Below are positions 25,498-34,618 of a stretch of DNA of 64,000 nucleotides, in pieces (the stretch's first letter is position 1; each line of letters starts with the position of its first letter). The notes beneath the pieces were generated by a model. It did not search any database and had not been told where the DNA came from. It worked only from the letters and a program-made list of their open reading frames with translations. This stretch comes from a bacterium (lineage in GTDB: Bacteria; Actinomycetota; Acidimicrobiia; Spongiisociales; ZC4RG35): contig JAPPFD010000002.1 in NCBI GenBank assembly GCA_028823995.1, positions 122,212 through 186,211 on the forward strand. The letters run 5' to 3'. Both the position numbers and the translations under genes were made by a program.

Positions 25498-26568
25498 ATG
25501 CCTAAGAAATACTTACGAAGTCTCGTAGCTGTCATCATCGCTCTCGCCATGGTGGCGGCAGCCTGCGGTGAGGATGAACCTGCTCCCACCACGGCGGCGC
25601 CCACCACAACCGCCGCTCCCACAACTACCGCTGCTCCCGAGGAAGAGCCGATCCGTATCGGGTTGGTCATTCCCGACTTCACACAGAACGAGCTGATCCT
25701 TGCCCTGAAGACCGGCGCGGACGACGCCGCCGCCGACTATGGCGTCGAACTGCTGGTGACCGGTAGCGGAAGCGCCCAAGACCTGGTGGCAGCCGTCGAG
25801 AACTACGCGGCGGCAGGTGTTGACGTGATCGTCTATGACACCATCGACGCCCAGGCCCTGGCGCCTGCGATTCTCGCTTTGAATGACGCCGGCATTCCGG
25901 TGGTCTGCACGGTTGCCTGTGCTTCCGAGGGCGTCAGCGCCATCGAGATCGGCTACGACTACCGGACCGACATGGGACGGCCGCTCGGTGATTGGCTGGC
26001 CGCTTACGAGCCGGCGCCGAAGAAACTCGCCTTCATCGACTCCAACCAGGCCGATGAATCGATCGCTGCCATCTACGCCGGAATCGAAGACGGCCTGGCT
26101 GCCGGTGGACTGACTGACGTCGAGAGGGTTGTATCCCCACCCACCAACTGGGACCGGGCGGCAGGCCTCGACGCGGCAAGGTCACTGCTGACCGCCCACC
26201 CGGATGTGGACATCATCGTGGGCTTGCATGACCTCCTGGCCGGGGCGACCCTGACCGCCATGGAGGAGCTGGGTTACAAGGAGACCACTTTGACCGGTCT
26301 CGGCGGCACCTGCGAAGGCCTCATGAACATTCTTGAGGGCCGCCAGGCGCTCACCGTGATCCAACCGCTCTATCCGGCCGGCTACCTGGCCGTTGAAGCG
26401 GCCGTCAAGATCGCCCAGGGAGAAACCATGACAGAGGACTTCATCCCGATCGGAATGGTGGTGGTCGACAAGGCGTTCGCCGAAGGCGTGCTGGACGGTT
26501 CGGAAGAGCCCGTGCAGAGCGGTGTTGACCTCAAGACAGCACTGGACGCCGCAGCGGCTGGTTGCTAA
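25498..26568 (+). CDS. Sugar-type ABC transporter substrate-binding lipoprotein (RbsB-like)
   Basis: About 356 residues from the ATG at 25498, after AGGAAGGA. The signal peptide KKYLRSLVAVIIALAMVAAAC ends in a lipobox Cys, followed by an Ala/Pro/Thr linker. The mature protein is a type I periplasmic binding fold: PIRIGLVIPDFTQNELILALKTGADDAA, GSAQDLVAAVENYAAAGVDVIV, and AGIPVVCTV. The order matches RbsB-like proteins that bind sugars, autoinducers or nucleosides. It feeds the permease and ATPase encoded downstream. An upstream start is rejected because it moves the signal peptide inward. Confidence 0.9.
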   Translation: MPKKYLRSLVAVIIALAMVAAACGEDEPAPTTAAPTTTAAPTTTAAPEEEPIRIGLVIPDFTQNELILALKTGADDAAADYGVELLVTGSGSAQDLVAAVENYAAAGVDVIVYDTIDAQALAPAILALNDAGIPVVCTVACASEGVSAIEIGYDYRTDMGRPLGDWLAAYEPAPKKLAFIDSNQADESIAAIYAGIEDGLAAGGLTDVERVVSPPTNWDRAAGLDAARSLLTAHPDVDIIVGLHDLLAGATLTAMEELGYKETTLTGLGGTCEGLMNILEGRQALTVIQPLYPAGYLAVEAAVKIAQGETMTEDFIPIGMVVVDKAFAEGVLDGSEEPVQSGVDLKTALDAAAAGC

Positions 26569-26598
26569 ACACCGACAACTTCTAACCCATTAGGTGAC

Positions 26599-26646
26599 GA
26601 TGGCTCCCTCCTGCCAATCCAAGAGATGCGGCGGGAGGGAGCCATC
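26599..26646 (+). promoter_or_regulatory. Perfect 13-bp hairpin between importer genes
   Basis: GATGGCTCCCTCC (26599-26611) pairs exactly with GGAGGGAGCCATC (26634-26646) across a 22-base loop. There is no T-tract. Hairpins like this between a binding-protein gene and its permease commonly stabilise the upstream mRNA or limit read-through, which would keep the lipoprotein in excess. Confidence 0.6.
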
Positions 26647-26704
26647 GGCCTGATCCTGGGCTCGTTAGAGTCCGCATAGGGACAAAGAGCGGCTTGAAAG
26701 AAGT

Positions 26705-27736
26705 GTGAGTTTCGTGGTTGACTCGAATCAGGCGCAAGCGAGCGAGGGGCCCGCAAGGGTGCGACGTGGCTTGATCAGATACCGGCAACTGTGGGCGTTG
26801 TTGATTGCGGTTCTGCTCCTTTGGACTTACCTGAGCTTTGCCAGCCCCTACTTCATGACCGTGCAGAACCTGACCAACATCGCGTTGCAGAGTTCGGTGG
26901 TGGGGATCATGGCGGTAGGGTTCACCATCTTGCTGATCGGCGGAGAGATCGACCTGGCGATCGGCTCCACCCAGGCCCTGGCCGGGACCATGGCCGCACT
27001 GCTCATCATCCAACGCGAGATGCCCATCTGGGCCGGGGTACTGATAGTCCTGGGCATGGGCCTGATCGTCGGGAACGTGAACGGGTACTTCTCCCTGTTC
27101 ACGAAGGTCCCGTCATTCATCGTGACGCTGGCGATGCTGGGGGTTCTGCAGGGCCTTGCCTTCGTGATGACCAGCGGACAGACGATCGGTGGATTCCCCG
27201 AAGCCTTCAAAGTCCTGGGGCACGGCAAAGTGGGGGTGATCCCGCTGCCGGTGATCATCTTCTTTGCGGTGACCGTGGTCGTGCAAATGGTGCTGAGCCA
27301 CACCCGGTACGGCGTGGAACTGTACGCCACCGGTGGCAATCGGGAGGCGGCGGAACTGGTGGGCATCAGCGTCAGAAGGGTCTTGATGCTGGCCTTCATC
27401 GCCAGTTCGATGCTTTGCACGCTGGCGGGGCTGGTGCTGAGCGCCCGGCTGAACGCCGGCCACGGTTCCTTCGGATCGGAGTCGCTGCTCGATGCGGTGG
27501 CGGCGGTGATCATCGGGGGGACATCGCTGAACGGCGGCGCCGGCAATACGTTCGGGACGCTGCTTGGGATCATCCTGATAAGCACCATCAAGAACGGTCT
27601 GATCCTCCTGGGAGTGGACCCGTTCTGGCAGCAGGTGGCGGTCGGCGCCCTGATCCTGGCAGCCGTCCTGGTGGATAAGACCATCAAGGGCGAACTGGCC
27701 CCCGGAGACCTCCTGCCCAGGTTGGTGAGACGATGA
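26705..27736 (+). CDS. Sugar-type ABC transporter permease (RbsC-like)
   Basis: A 343-residue multi-helix membrane protein. The motif IGGEIDLAIGSTQALAGTMAA, the ARLNAGHGSFGSESLLDAVAAVIIGGTSLNGG region and GTLLGIILISTIKNGLILLGV are hallmarks of RbsC-type permeases. It starts at GTG 26705. The stop overlaps the ATPase start by ATGA. It transports the ligand of the RbsB-like lipoprotein. Confidence 0.92.
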   Translation: MSFVVDSNQAQASEGPARVRRGLIRYRQLWALLIAVLLLWTYLSFASPYFMTVQNLTNIALQSSVVGIMAVGFTILLIGGEIDLAIGSTQALAGTMAALLIIQREMPIWAGVLIVLGMGLIVGNVNGYFSLFTKVPSFIVTLAMLGVLQGLAFVMTSGQTIGGFPEAFKVLGHGKVGVIPLPVIIFFAVTVVVQMVLSHTRYGVELYATGGNREAAELVGISVRRVLMLAFIASSMLCTLAGLVLSARLNAGHGSFGSESLLDAVAAVIIGGTSLNGGAGNTFGTLLGIILISTIKNGLILLGVDPFWQQVAVGALILAAVLVDKTIKGELAPGDLLPRLVRR

Positions 27737-28524
27737 CTGTGTCCGCTCCCCAGGGCATGAGCGGGTCCAACGGGAATGGCGCCCTCGACCGGATTCCCGG
27801 GCCGGTGATGATGGCCAGGGGCGTCCACAAGTCCTTCGGCCAGGTACGCGCCCTGATCGACGCCACGTTTCAGGTCGACGAGGGAGAGACCGTGGCGATA
27901 GTGGGTGACAACGGCGCCGGCAAGTCGACGCTGGTCAAGATCCTGACCGGCGCCATACAACCGGATACCGGCTCCCTCGAACTGGACGGTACGGAGGTGA
28001 GTTTCCGAACCACCCGGGACTCTTTGCAACTGGGGGTGACGGCGGTCTATCAGAACCTGGCGCTGGCCGACAACATGACCGTGGCCGAAAACGTGTTCCT
28101 GGGCCGGGTGCCTACCCGATGGCTCAGGGTGGACCGCCGGAGGATGGAAAAGGAGTCGGCGGAACTCCTCGACTCCCTGGCGATCAACGTGCCCGACGTC
28201 AGAGCACGGACGGCATTGCTGTCGGGTGGACAGCGTCAGGCGGTGGCAATCGCCCGGGCCTTCCGGTCCGGCCGGAGGCTGATGATCCTGGACGAGCCGA
28301 CCGCAGCCCTGGGAGTCCAGGAGGGCCAGAAGGTCTTGGACATCATCGAAGGGCTCAAGGGACAGAGGGTCTCGATCATCGTGGTCAGTCACAACCTCGA
28401 CCACGTGTTCAGAGTGGCTGATCGAATCGTGGTCATGAGGGGAGGCCGGATAGTGGGTTCACGTCGAAAGGAAGAGACAACGACCGACGACATCGTCCAT
28501 CTGATAGTGGGAACCCGCAACTAA
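27733..28524 (+). CDS. Sugar-type ABC transporter ATPase, single-domain
   Basis: A 263-residue ATPase with Walker A GDNGAGKS, Q-loop YQNLALADNMTV, signature LSGGQRQ and Walker B LMILDEPTAALG, then switch VSHNL. RbsA proteins have two such domains in about 500 residues; this one has one, as in FrcA-like single-domain relatives, and so should function as a homodimer. It is coupled to the permease gene. Confidence 0.92.
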   Translation: MTVSAPQGMSGSNGNGALDRIPGPVMMARGVHKSFGQVRALIDATFQVDEGETVAIVGDNGAGKSTLVKILTGAIQPDTGSLELDGTEVSFRTTRDSLQLGVTAVYQNLALADNMTVAENVFLGRVPTRWLRVDRRRMEKESAELLDSLAINVPDVRARTALLSGGQRQAVAIARAFRSGRRLMILDEPTAALGVQEGQKVLDIIEGLKGQRVSIIVVSHNLDHVFRVADRIVVMRGGRIVGSRRKEETTTDDIVHLIVGTRN

Positions 28525-28533
28525 AGGGGGTTG

Positions 28534-30129
28534 ATGGATGTCGGCGGTCAGGAACGGCAGGGAAAAGGAATGAAACGAATGGAACGCAACCGCCAGACCG
28601 TGCGGCCTCCCTCGTCCAGCGACATCGAGGAAACGGCTGCTCACGACGGCATCGAGCTTGCCCCCTCGGAAACCGAAGAGCTGTCTGGCATCATCACCGC
28701 CCTGGTGATGGCGGCCGCAGACGCCCATCGGTTCGACACGCCCGCCATACCCACTTTCGAGACCTCACGGGATTCCGGCCGTCGACCGTCTCCGAGCGAG
28801 GACCCCCTGAACGCTTTCATCCGGATGTGTGAGGTAAAGGGTGCCGAGCGTGGTCCTCTCTCGGGTTGGCGCCTGGGGGTGAAGGACAACATCGCGGTGG
28901 CCGGGGTGCCGATGACCAACGGGTCCGTCTTCCCTCCGTTCGTCCCCACGCTGGACTCGGTCGTCGTCGAGAGGATGCTCAAAGCCGGGGGCTCGATCGT
29001 GGGAACCCTCAACATGGACGACCACGGCGGAGGAGCGACCGGGGTGATGAGCGCCTTCGGCCCGGCCCGGAACCCGCTCGACCCGTCGCGGACCGCCGGC
29101 GGTTCGTCGGGGGGCGCAGGATCAGCGGTGGCGTCAGGAGCCGTCGACGGCGCTCTGGGAGTGGACCAGGGAGGAAGCGGCCGGATCCCCGCGGCATGCT
29201 GTGGAGTGGCGACGGTCAAGGCCACTCACGGCCTCATTCCCACCTTCGGGGTGACCCCGATAGACCACAGCATCGACTATGTGACGCCACTTGCCCGCTC
29301 GGTGAGGGAAGTCGCCGTCCTGCTGGAGGTGATCGCCGGCGAGGACTGGCGCGATCCCCAGGGGATTCACATTCCCATCGAGATTCCCGAGTACCGGCGC
29401 GCCGAAGGAGAAGGCGTCGCCGGTCTCCGGATCGGGTTGATCGATGAAAGCGTCACGGGCGTCGACTGCGAACCGGTGGTGGTCGAAACGATCAATGACG
29501 CGGTGGCAGCGCTGGAGCAGGCCGGCGCCCAGGTTGAAAGGATCTCGATGCCGGAGTGGAGCGAAGCCTCCAGCATATTCGGGCCCTACGTGGCCCACCT
29601 GGTGGGCAACATGCTGAGGACCGAGGGGGGCAGCCACGGTCACATGGGATACATCGACGTCGACCGGATGCATGCCTTCGCCACCAGCCGGCGCGCCCAG
29701 TCCCGCGAGCTGAACCCCTACGTCAAGTGCTGGACCATCGCCAGCCGGTACCTGATGGAGCGGTACATGAACGTCCCGTTCGGCCGATTGCACAATGCGC
29801 GGCTCGAGTCGCGGCGGCGCATAAGCGAACTGCTGGGCACATGGGACCTGCTGATCACGCCCACCATCCCGTTCACTGCGCCGAAACTGCCCGAGGCCCC
29901 CACACCGATCGCCGACCTCCTGGCGGACTCCAAAGCCAGTGTGGCGTTCAACACATCGCCGCTCAACATGTCGGGGCATCCGGCCATGGCGGTGCCCGGT
30001 TTGTATGACTCCGACGGTCTGCCCGCCTCGGTACAGATCGTCGCCGCTCACTTCGACGAATTCACCGCCTTCCGGGCGGCCTTCGTACTCGAGGAGTACT
30101 TTGCCGGGCGGAAGCCCGAGTCGGCCTGA
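28534..30129 (+). CDS. Amidase-signature hydrolase
   Basis: About 531 residues of the amidase-signature family. The Ser-cisSer-Lys triad is visible: Lys in GVKDNIAVAGVPM, Ser in TAGGSSGGAGSAVASG and the nucleophile Ser in GVDQGGSGRIPAACCG. It hydrolyses linear or cyclic amides to acid plus ammonia or amine. The ATG at 28534 follows a GGGGG just upstream; MKRMERN is a later alternative. Six to nine bases separate it from the ATPase gene, so the amide is probably the imported substrate. Confidence 0.9.
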   Translation: MDVGGQERQGKGMKRMERNRQTVRPPSSSDIEETAAHDGIELAPSETEELSGIITALVMAAADAHRFDTPAIPTFETSRDSGRRPSPSEDPLNAFIRMCEVKGAERGPLSGWRLGVKDNIAVAGVPMTNGSVFPPFVPTLDSVVVERMLKAGGSIVGTLNMDDHGGGATGVMSAFGPARNPLDPSRTAGGSSGGAGSAVASGAVDGALGVDQGGSGRIPAACCGVATVKATHGLIPTFGVTPIDHSIDYVTPLARSVREVAVLLEVIAGEDWRDPQGIHIPIEIPEYRRAEGEGVAGLRIGLIDESVTGVDCEPVVVETINDAVAALEQAGAQVERISMPEWSEASSIFGPYVAHLVGNMLRTEGGSHGHMGYIDVDRMHAFATSRRAQSRELNPYVKCWTIASRYLMERYMNVPFGRLHNARLESRRRISELLGTWDLLITPTIPFTAPKLPEAPTPIADLLADSKASVAFNTSPLNMSGHPAMAVPGLYDSDGLPASVQIVAAHFDEFTAFRAAFVLEEYFAGRKPESA

Positions 30130-30132
30130 GAC

Positions 30133-31467
30133 ATGACCTTCCGGGGCCCTTTGGAGAGGCGGGCCCTCGAGTATCTGTGGATTCACGAGAGTCCGCGCTC
30201 CGAACTGGTGGACCACGACATGCTGAGGGTGTTCGACCGGGGTGAGGGAGCATGGCTCTGGGACACCCGGGGCGATCGCTACTTCGACCTCTGCTCGTCG
30301 ATGTGGCAGACGCCTCTCGGGCATGGTCGATCCGACATCACCGCGGCAATGGCCGAACAGGCCCGCAACGTCGCCACCGCCGGGCCGATCTTCTTCACCA
30401 CCCGGGGAGCGGTGGAACTGGCCGAGCGGCTGGCGGCGTCGGCGCCGGGCGACCTTCAACACTCGTTTCTCACCAGTTCCGGCTCGGAGGCCACCGAAAC
30501 CGCCATCAAACTGGCCCGCCAGTACCACCGCATACGGGGAGATCACCATCGCTACAAGGTGATCTCCCGTTACGGGTCGTATCACGGTGCAGGCGCGGGA
30601 GGCCTGGCCATGTCGGGCCGCCGACACAAAGACGCCCTGTATTACCCCCTGGTGCCGGGAGGGGTGCACGTCATGCCTCCGACCGGGGTAGCGGACCTCC
30701 AATATGCCGAACAGATCCGGGAGGTGATCGAACTGGAGGGACCCGAGACGGTGGCGGCGGTGATCGGCGAGCCGGTGGCGATCACCGAGTTCCGCATACC
30801 GGACGAGACCTACTGGCCCCGGGTGAGAGAAATCTGTAACGCCTATGGTGTGTTGCTGATAGCCGACGAGACGCTGACGGGGTGCTGTCGTAGCGGGCGG
30901 ATGTGGGCGATCGAACACTGGAACGTGGTGCCGGATGTGATGGTTGTGGCCAAGGCTTTGAGCGGCGGATACGCTCCGGTTGCCGCCATGATCGTCCGCC
31001 AGCACGTCTTCTCGGCGTTCGGCAGTGACACCGGGTCGCCCTCGGTCCAGAGCTACGGGGGTCACGGCGCCAGCGCAGCGGCGGCCGTGAAAGCCATGGA
31101 GATCTACATGGAAGGGCGAATGGACCGGCTGGCGGAGTCCCTTGGCGCGGAACTGCTCGGAATGCTGAGCGGAGTCAGGGAGCTTCCGATCGTGGGAGAC
31201 ATGCGGCGGTTCGGACTGTGGATCGGGATCGAACTGGTTAACCCGGCGACCGGCGAGTCCTACGCCACCGGGTTAAAGGGCAGGTTCGAAGTAGCCAAGG
31301 AACTCAGCCGACGGCTGTTGAGACTCGGCTGCGCCGCCGCTCGGATGTCGGAGGGGATCCTGCACATCGCCCCTCCGTATGTGTCAACCTCAGAGGACCT
31401 CGAATTCGTCACCGAATCGGTGGTTTCCGTCTTGGACGAGATGTCCGATATGCTATCCCAGGGCTGA
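30133..31467 (+). CDS. Class III aminotransferase
   Basis: A 444-residue PLP enzyme of the omega-amino-acid/GSAM-like class III family. FDLCSSMWQTPLGHG, LTSSGSEATETAIKLARQYH (cofactor phosphate), SRYGSYHGAGAGGLAMSG, LLIADETLTGCCRSGRMW and the PLP Lys in VAKALSGGYAPVAAM are in the right order. It probably removes an amino group freed by the amidase. It lies three bases after the amidase gene. The common DEVxTGFGRTG motif is altered to DETLTGCCRSG. Confidence 0.88.
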   Translation: MTFRGPLERRALEYLWIHESPRSELVDHDMLRVFDRGEGAWLWDTRGDRYFDLCSSMWQTPLGHGRSDITAAMAEQARNVATAGPIFFTTRGAVELAERLAASAPGDLQHSFLTSSGSEATETAIKLARQYHRIRGDHHRYKVISRYGSYHGAGAGGLAMSGRRHKDALYYPLVPGGVHVMPPTGVADLQYAEQIREVIELEGPETVAAVIGEPVAITEFRIPDETYWPRVREICNAYGVLLIADETLTGCCRSGRMWAIEHWNVVPDVMVVAKALSGGYAPVAAMIVRQHVFSAFGSDTGSPSVQSYGGHGASAAAAVKAMEIYMEGRMDRLAESLGAELLGMLSGVRELPIVGDMRRFGLWIGIELVNPATGESYATGLKGRFEVAKELSRRLLRLGCAAARMSEGILHIAPPYVSTSEDLEFVTESVVSVLDEMSDMLSQG

Positions 31468-31495
31468 TAGACGACTCCACGAAAGGGCGACGAGG

Positions 31496-32164
31496 TTGCA
31501 GCACAACTGGACGATAGAACAGCGAATTACCAAAGAACTGCGGGATCTCATAGTGGCCGGAGAGCTCGAACCGGGCATCCGGGTGCGCTACCGGGATCTT
31601 GCCGAGCAGTTCGGCGTCAGCATCACACCGGTACGCGCCGCCGTGCGGGAACTCGCGCACGAGGGGTTGATCGACGCCCGTCCCAACTCGGCCAACTACG
31701 TATCCCCGTTGTCACTCGATGAGATCGAACAGTTGTACCTGGCCAGGATGGGGTTTGAATCCTGGCTGGCCCAACTGGGCGCGCCCCGATTGTCGAGCCA
31801 TGACCTGAGTGTGATGGAGGAGACGCTCCAGAGGTTCCAGGCGGCCGCCGAGCGAAGCACCACCCAATGCCTGATGGACATCGCATGGGAGTTGCGGTCG
31901 GTCTGTTATGAGGCCGCCGATCGTCCCGGCCTGCTGCAAAAGGCGGCGGACCTTTACGATCGCTCCCGCCGTTACACCCATCGGACACTGATGGTTGCTC
32001 CCCGACGCCAAAGATCGACAGCCGTGGCGAAGGCCTTTTACGGCGCCTGTGTGGGGCACGACGGCGAACTGGCCGCGGAGACCATCCGGGGGGCTCTTCA
32101 GGTGACCTTCCAGGATCTCCTCGGCATGATCGACCCGGCGGCAAACGGGCAACTGGCCTCCTAG
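31496..32164 (+). CDS. GntR-family regulator (FadR/FCD type)
   Basis: About 222 residues. A winged helix at the N-terminus (EQRITKELRDLIVAGELEPGIRVRYRDLAEQFGVSITPVRAAVRELAHEGLI) has the GntR pattern, with a C-terminal all-helical FCD-like domain binding a small acid. The best start is TTG 31496; AAAGGG lies about 10 bases before. It closes the importer-amidase-aminotransferase operon and is the obvious regulator of the dyad at 25370-25395. Effector identity cannot be seen. Confidence 0.87.
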   Translation: MQHNWTIEQRITKELRDLIVAGELEPGIRVRYRDLAEQFGVSITPVRAAVRELAHEGLIDARPNSANYVSPLSLDEIEQLYLARMGFESWLAQLGAPRLSSHDLSVMEETLQRFQAAAERSTTQCLMDIAWELRSVCYEAADRPGLLQKAADLYDRSRRYTHRTLMVAPRRQRSTAVAKAFYGACVGHDGELAAETIRGALQVTFQDLLGMIDPAANGQLAS

Positions 32165-32179
32165 ACGGTCGGCTGCACA

Positions 32180-32195
32180 CCGGCCTCCGGGCCGG
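32180..32195. terminator. Hairpin between convergent genes
   Basis: CCGGCC, four bases, GGCCGG sits in the 48-bp gap between the GntR gene and the convergent dehydrogenase gene. No T-tract follows. Confidence 0.3.
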
Positions 32196-32212
32196 GGCCC
32201 GCAACCGGGAAC

Positions 32213-33112
32213 CTACTCGGGAGCCTTGCCCACCTCGGCGCCCATCATATGCTCCAGGGCTTTGACCAGCGCGTGCTGGCCTTCCGATCCCAGGCCTCGG
32301 TGCTGCAGCGACCGGTATAGCTGGAACACCAGACCAGTGGTAGGCAGAGGAACACCCAACTCGTCTCCCGCCTCCAACACCAGACGGATGTCCTTCTGCT
32401 GGAGGTCGATGGTGAATCCCGGGCGCCAGTCCCGCACGATCATCTGCGGTCCCCGGTTGGCCAGCATCCACGAGTTGGCCGCACCACCGGTCAGAGCCGA
32501 CAGGGCTGTCTCCAGGTCCAGCCCGCCCGCGTCGGCCAGCAGCAACGCCTCACACGCCGCTTGCATGTTCACCACCACCAGCACCTGGTTCACCAGCTTC
32601 ACCATCTGTCCCGACCCCACCGGACCGACATGGGTGATGGTCTTTCCCATCGCATCCAGATAGGGGCGCACCCTCTCCAGGTCGGAGGCCTCGCCTCCCA
32701 CCATGATCGATAGGGTCCCAAGCTCCGCTCCTTCGCTTCCGCCGCTCACCGGACCGTCCAACCAGGAGCCTCCCGCCTCGACGGCCAGACCTGCCAGACG
32801 CCGGGTCTCCGACGGGCTGATGGTGGAGTGGTCCACAACCAACGAACCCGGCGACAACCCCGCCAGGATGCCGTCGGGTCCCTCGGTGACCGCCACCACG
32901 TCGGGGGTGTCGGCGACGCAGATCAACACGACGGTGGACTGTTCCGCCACTTCCCGGGGCGACCCCGCCGCGGAGGCCCCCAAGTCGGTTACCGGCGCCA
33001 TCTTGGAGGCGGTGCGGTTCCACACCGTCACGTCGAATCCGGCGCGCACCAGGTTGGCGGCCATCCCTCCGCCCATGATCCCCAGCCCGACGAATCCAAG
33101 CTTCTCACTCAC
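32213..33112 (-). CDS. 3-Hydroxyisobutyrate dehydrogenase family reductase/dehydrogenase
   Basis: A 299-residue beta-hydroxyacid dehydrogenase. LGFVGLGIMGGGMAANLVRAG is the NAD(P) site; VWNRT follows the second strand; DGPVSGGSEGAELGTLSIMVGG is the substrate motif; GSGQMVKLVNQ contains the catalytic Lys. AAAGGAG precedes the ATG by about 10 bases. It converges with the GntR gene. Together with mmsA and the aminotransferase it suggests semialdehyde chemistry. Confidence 0.88.
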   Translation of the reverse strand: MSEKLGFVGLGIMGGGMAANLVRAGFDVTVWNRTASKMAPVTDLGASAAGSPREVAEQSTVVLICVADTPDVVAVTEGPDGILAGLSPGSLVVDHSTISPSETRRLAGLAVEAGGSWLDGPVSGGSEGAELGTLSIMVGGEASDLERVRPYLDAMGKTITHVGPVGSGQMVKLVNQVLVVVNMQAACEALLLADAGGLDLETALSALTGGAANSWMLANRGPQMIVRDWRPGFTIDLQQKDIRLVLEAGDELGVPLPTTGLVFQLYRSLQHRGLGSEGQHALVKALEHMMGAEVGKAPE

Positions 33113-33278
33113 CTCGATCTCCTTTCTCCCCCATCACCATCGGCGCCTATCCACCCCTCCAGGTTCGGCCGGACGCCCAAGCAACTCTCATACCAGGCTA
33201 TCCCTTCGAGGGTACCAACCCGGTCCGCCCCCTGCACGGAGGAGGACCCCCTCTCTTACCCGGCAGGGAGGTACCCGG

Positions 33279-34412
33279 CTAGTAGATGCCGGGAAAGATC
33301 CGGTACTTGACCCGTTCCTGGTACTCGGCCCACTTCTCGGGGCCGTACTTCTCGGCGCAGAACCGTTCATCGTAGATTTGACGCGTCGTGAAGAACGAGA
33401 CTATGAAGATGAAGTAGGTCCAGGCCCAGAGATTGCCGACGTAGCCGAACACCAGGGAGATCGAGAGGGCCAGGAACCCCTCGCCCAGGTAATTGAAGTG
33501 CCGGGCGACGCCCCAGAAGCCGCTGCACAGGATCTTGCGGTCGCCCGCCTCGATGTGCACCGGGTCGATGAGCCCCAGGAACTTGCGGTCGGGCCACCGC
33601 TTGAACGTGTACTTCTGCAGATTGGCGCCCCGACCGATCGCCCATCCCCCCAGGAACAGCACCGGCGTCCCGATCAACCAGACATACCTGAACGGCCCCG
33701 AGAACCCCGGGTCCGGGTGGACGGCCATGCCCCACAGCGGAAGGATGTACAGCCACCCGTAGACGATGAGCCCACCCCACATCAACTTGAAGCCGAGATT
33801 CTCGTGGATGAGGTCGTAGGTATAAAGCTGGACCCGCTCGAAGATGAAGTAGTCCATGATGTAGAAGGCGAAGAACGCCGCATACAGGAAGACGCCCGGA
33901 TTGGAGTCGGCACCGAACAGCTCGTAGTGGTAGGCGGCCCCCGACAGGGCGTTCAACGCGAACATCGCCCCGCCGACCACGTACAGGTACATCTTGACGT
34001 CGACCCCGAGGAACGACACCTCCCGGGCCCGGCCCTCCCACAGCGCCAACCAAGTGTTCTCATTCTCGCCCTTCGGCTGGCTGAACACCACCGCCAGCGT
34101 AAAGATGATGGCCAGGACGGTCCCGCCCGCCACGGCGTAGACCGAGGACCGGTAGAACCAGGCGCGCTCCATCCCGGTGAGTTCGAAGGCCCACACGATC
34201 AGCACGACCGCATAGACCAGGAGACCGTTCAGCCTGTAGCGGCGCGGCTCACCGGTCGCCGGATCGGTGACATAGCCGGGCACCTTTCGGGCGGGCAGTA
34301 TCAGTTGCAACAGGAAGAACACGGCGAAAACCACCAGCGGGGTGAGGAACCCCGCGATCGCTTCCGATCCGGAGAGTTCGAAGAGGTGGTCGATGCCGAG
34401 CCATTCAATCAT
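33279..34412 (-). CDS. ERG4/ERG24-type sterol reductase homologue
   Basis: A 377-residue polytopic membrane protein with roughly ten hydrophobic helices. The C-terminal signature is clear: SGFWGVARHFNYLGE, then FCAEKYGPEKWAEYQERVKYRIFPGIY, matching the sterol C-14/C-24(28) reductase family (SGWWGxxRHxNYxGD and a closing KYGxxWxxYxxxVxYRIxPGIY). These enzymes use NADPH to reduce sterol double bonds. Bacterial members are rare and include sterol C-14 reductases of methanotrophs. No other sterol genes are in the window. An unrelated isoprenoid substrate is possible. Confidence 0.85.
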   Translation of the reverse strand: MIEWLGIDHLFELSGSEAIAGFLTPLVVFAVFFLLQLILPARKVPGYVTDPATGEPRRYRLNGLLVYAVVLIVWAFELTGMERAWFYRSSVYAVAGGTVLAIIFTLAVVFSQPKGENENTWLALWEGRAREVSFLGVDVKMYLYVVGGAMFALNALSGAAYHYELFGADSNPGVFLYAAFFAFYIMDYFIFERVQLYTYDLIHENLGFKLMWGGLIVYGWLYILPLWGMAVHPDPGFSGPFRYVWLIGTPVLFLGGWAIGRGANLQKYTFKRWPDRKFLGLIDPVHIEAGDRKILCSGFWGVARHFNYLGEGFLALSISLVFGYVGNLWAWTYFIFIVSFFTTRQIYDERFCAEKYGPEKWAEYQERVKYRIFPGIY

Positions 34413-34618
34413 GACCGGTTACTCCTTCCTGGGGTGGAGCGATCTCCCCGATGATCGCATCCGTCGGCTTACCGGCGGAGGGTGGTGCACGCAGAATCGA
34501 CGATGGCGGTCACCAATACCCTTGGCTATGACCATACCGCCAGCCCATTGTCTCACCAAGGAATTGACTCCACTTCGCCGGCGCTCCGGACCCAGGATGA
34601 AGCTAGTGTCTTGGCGGG

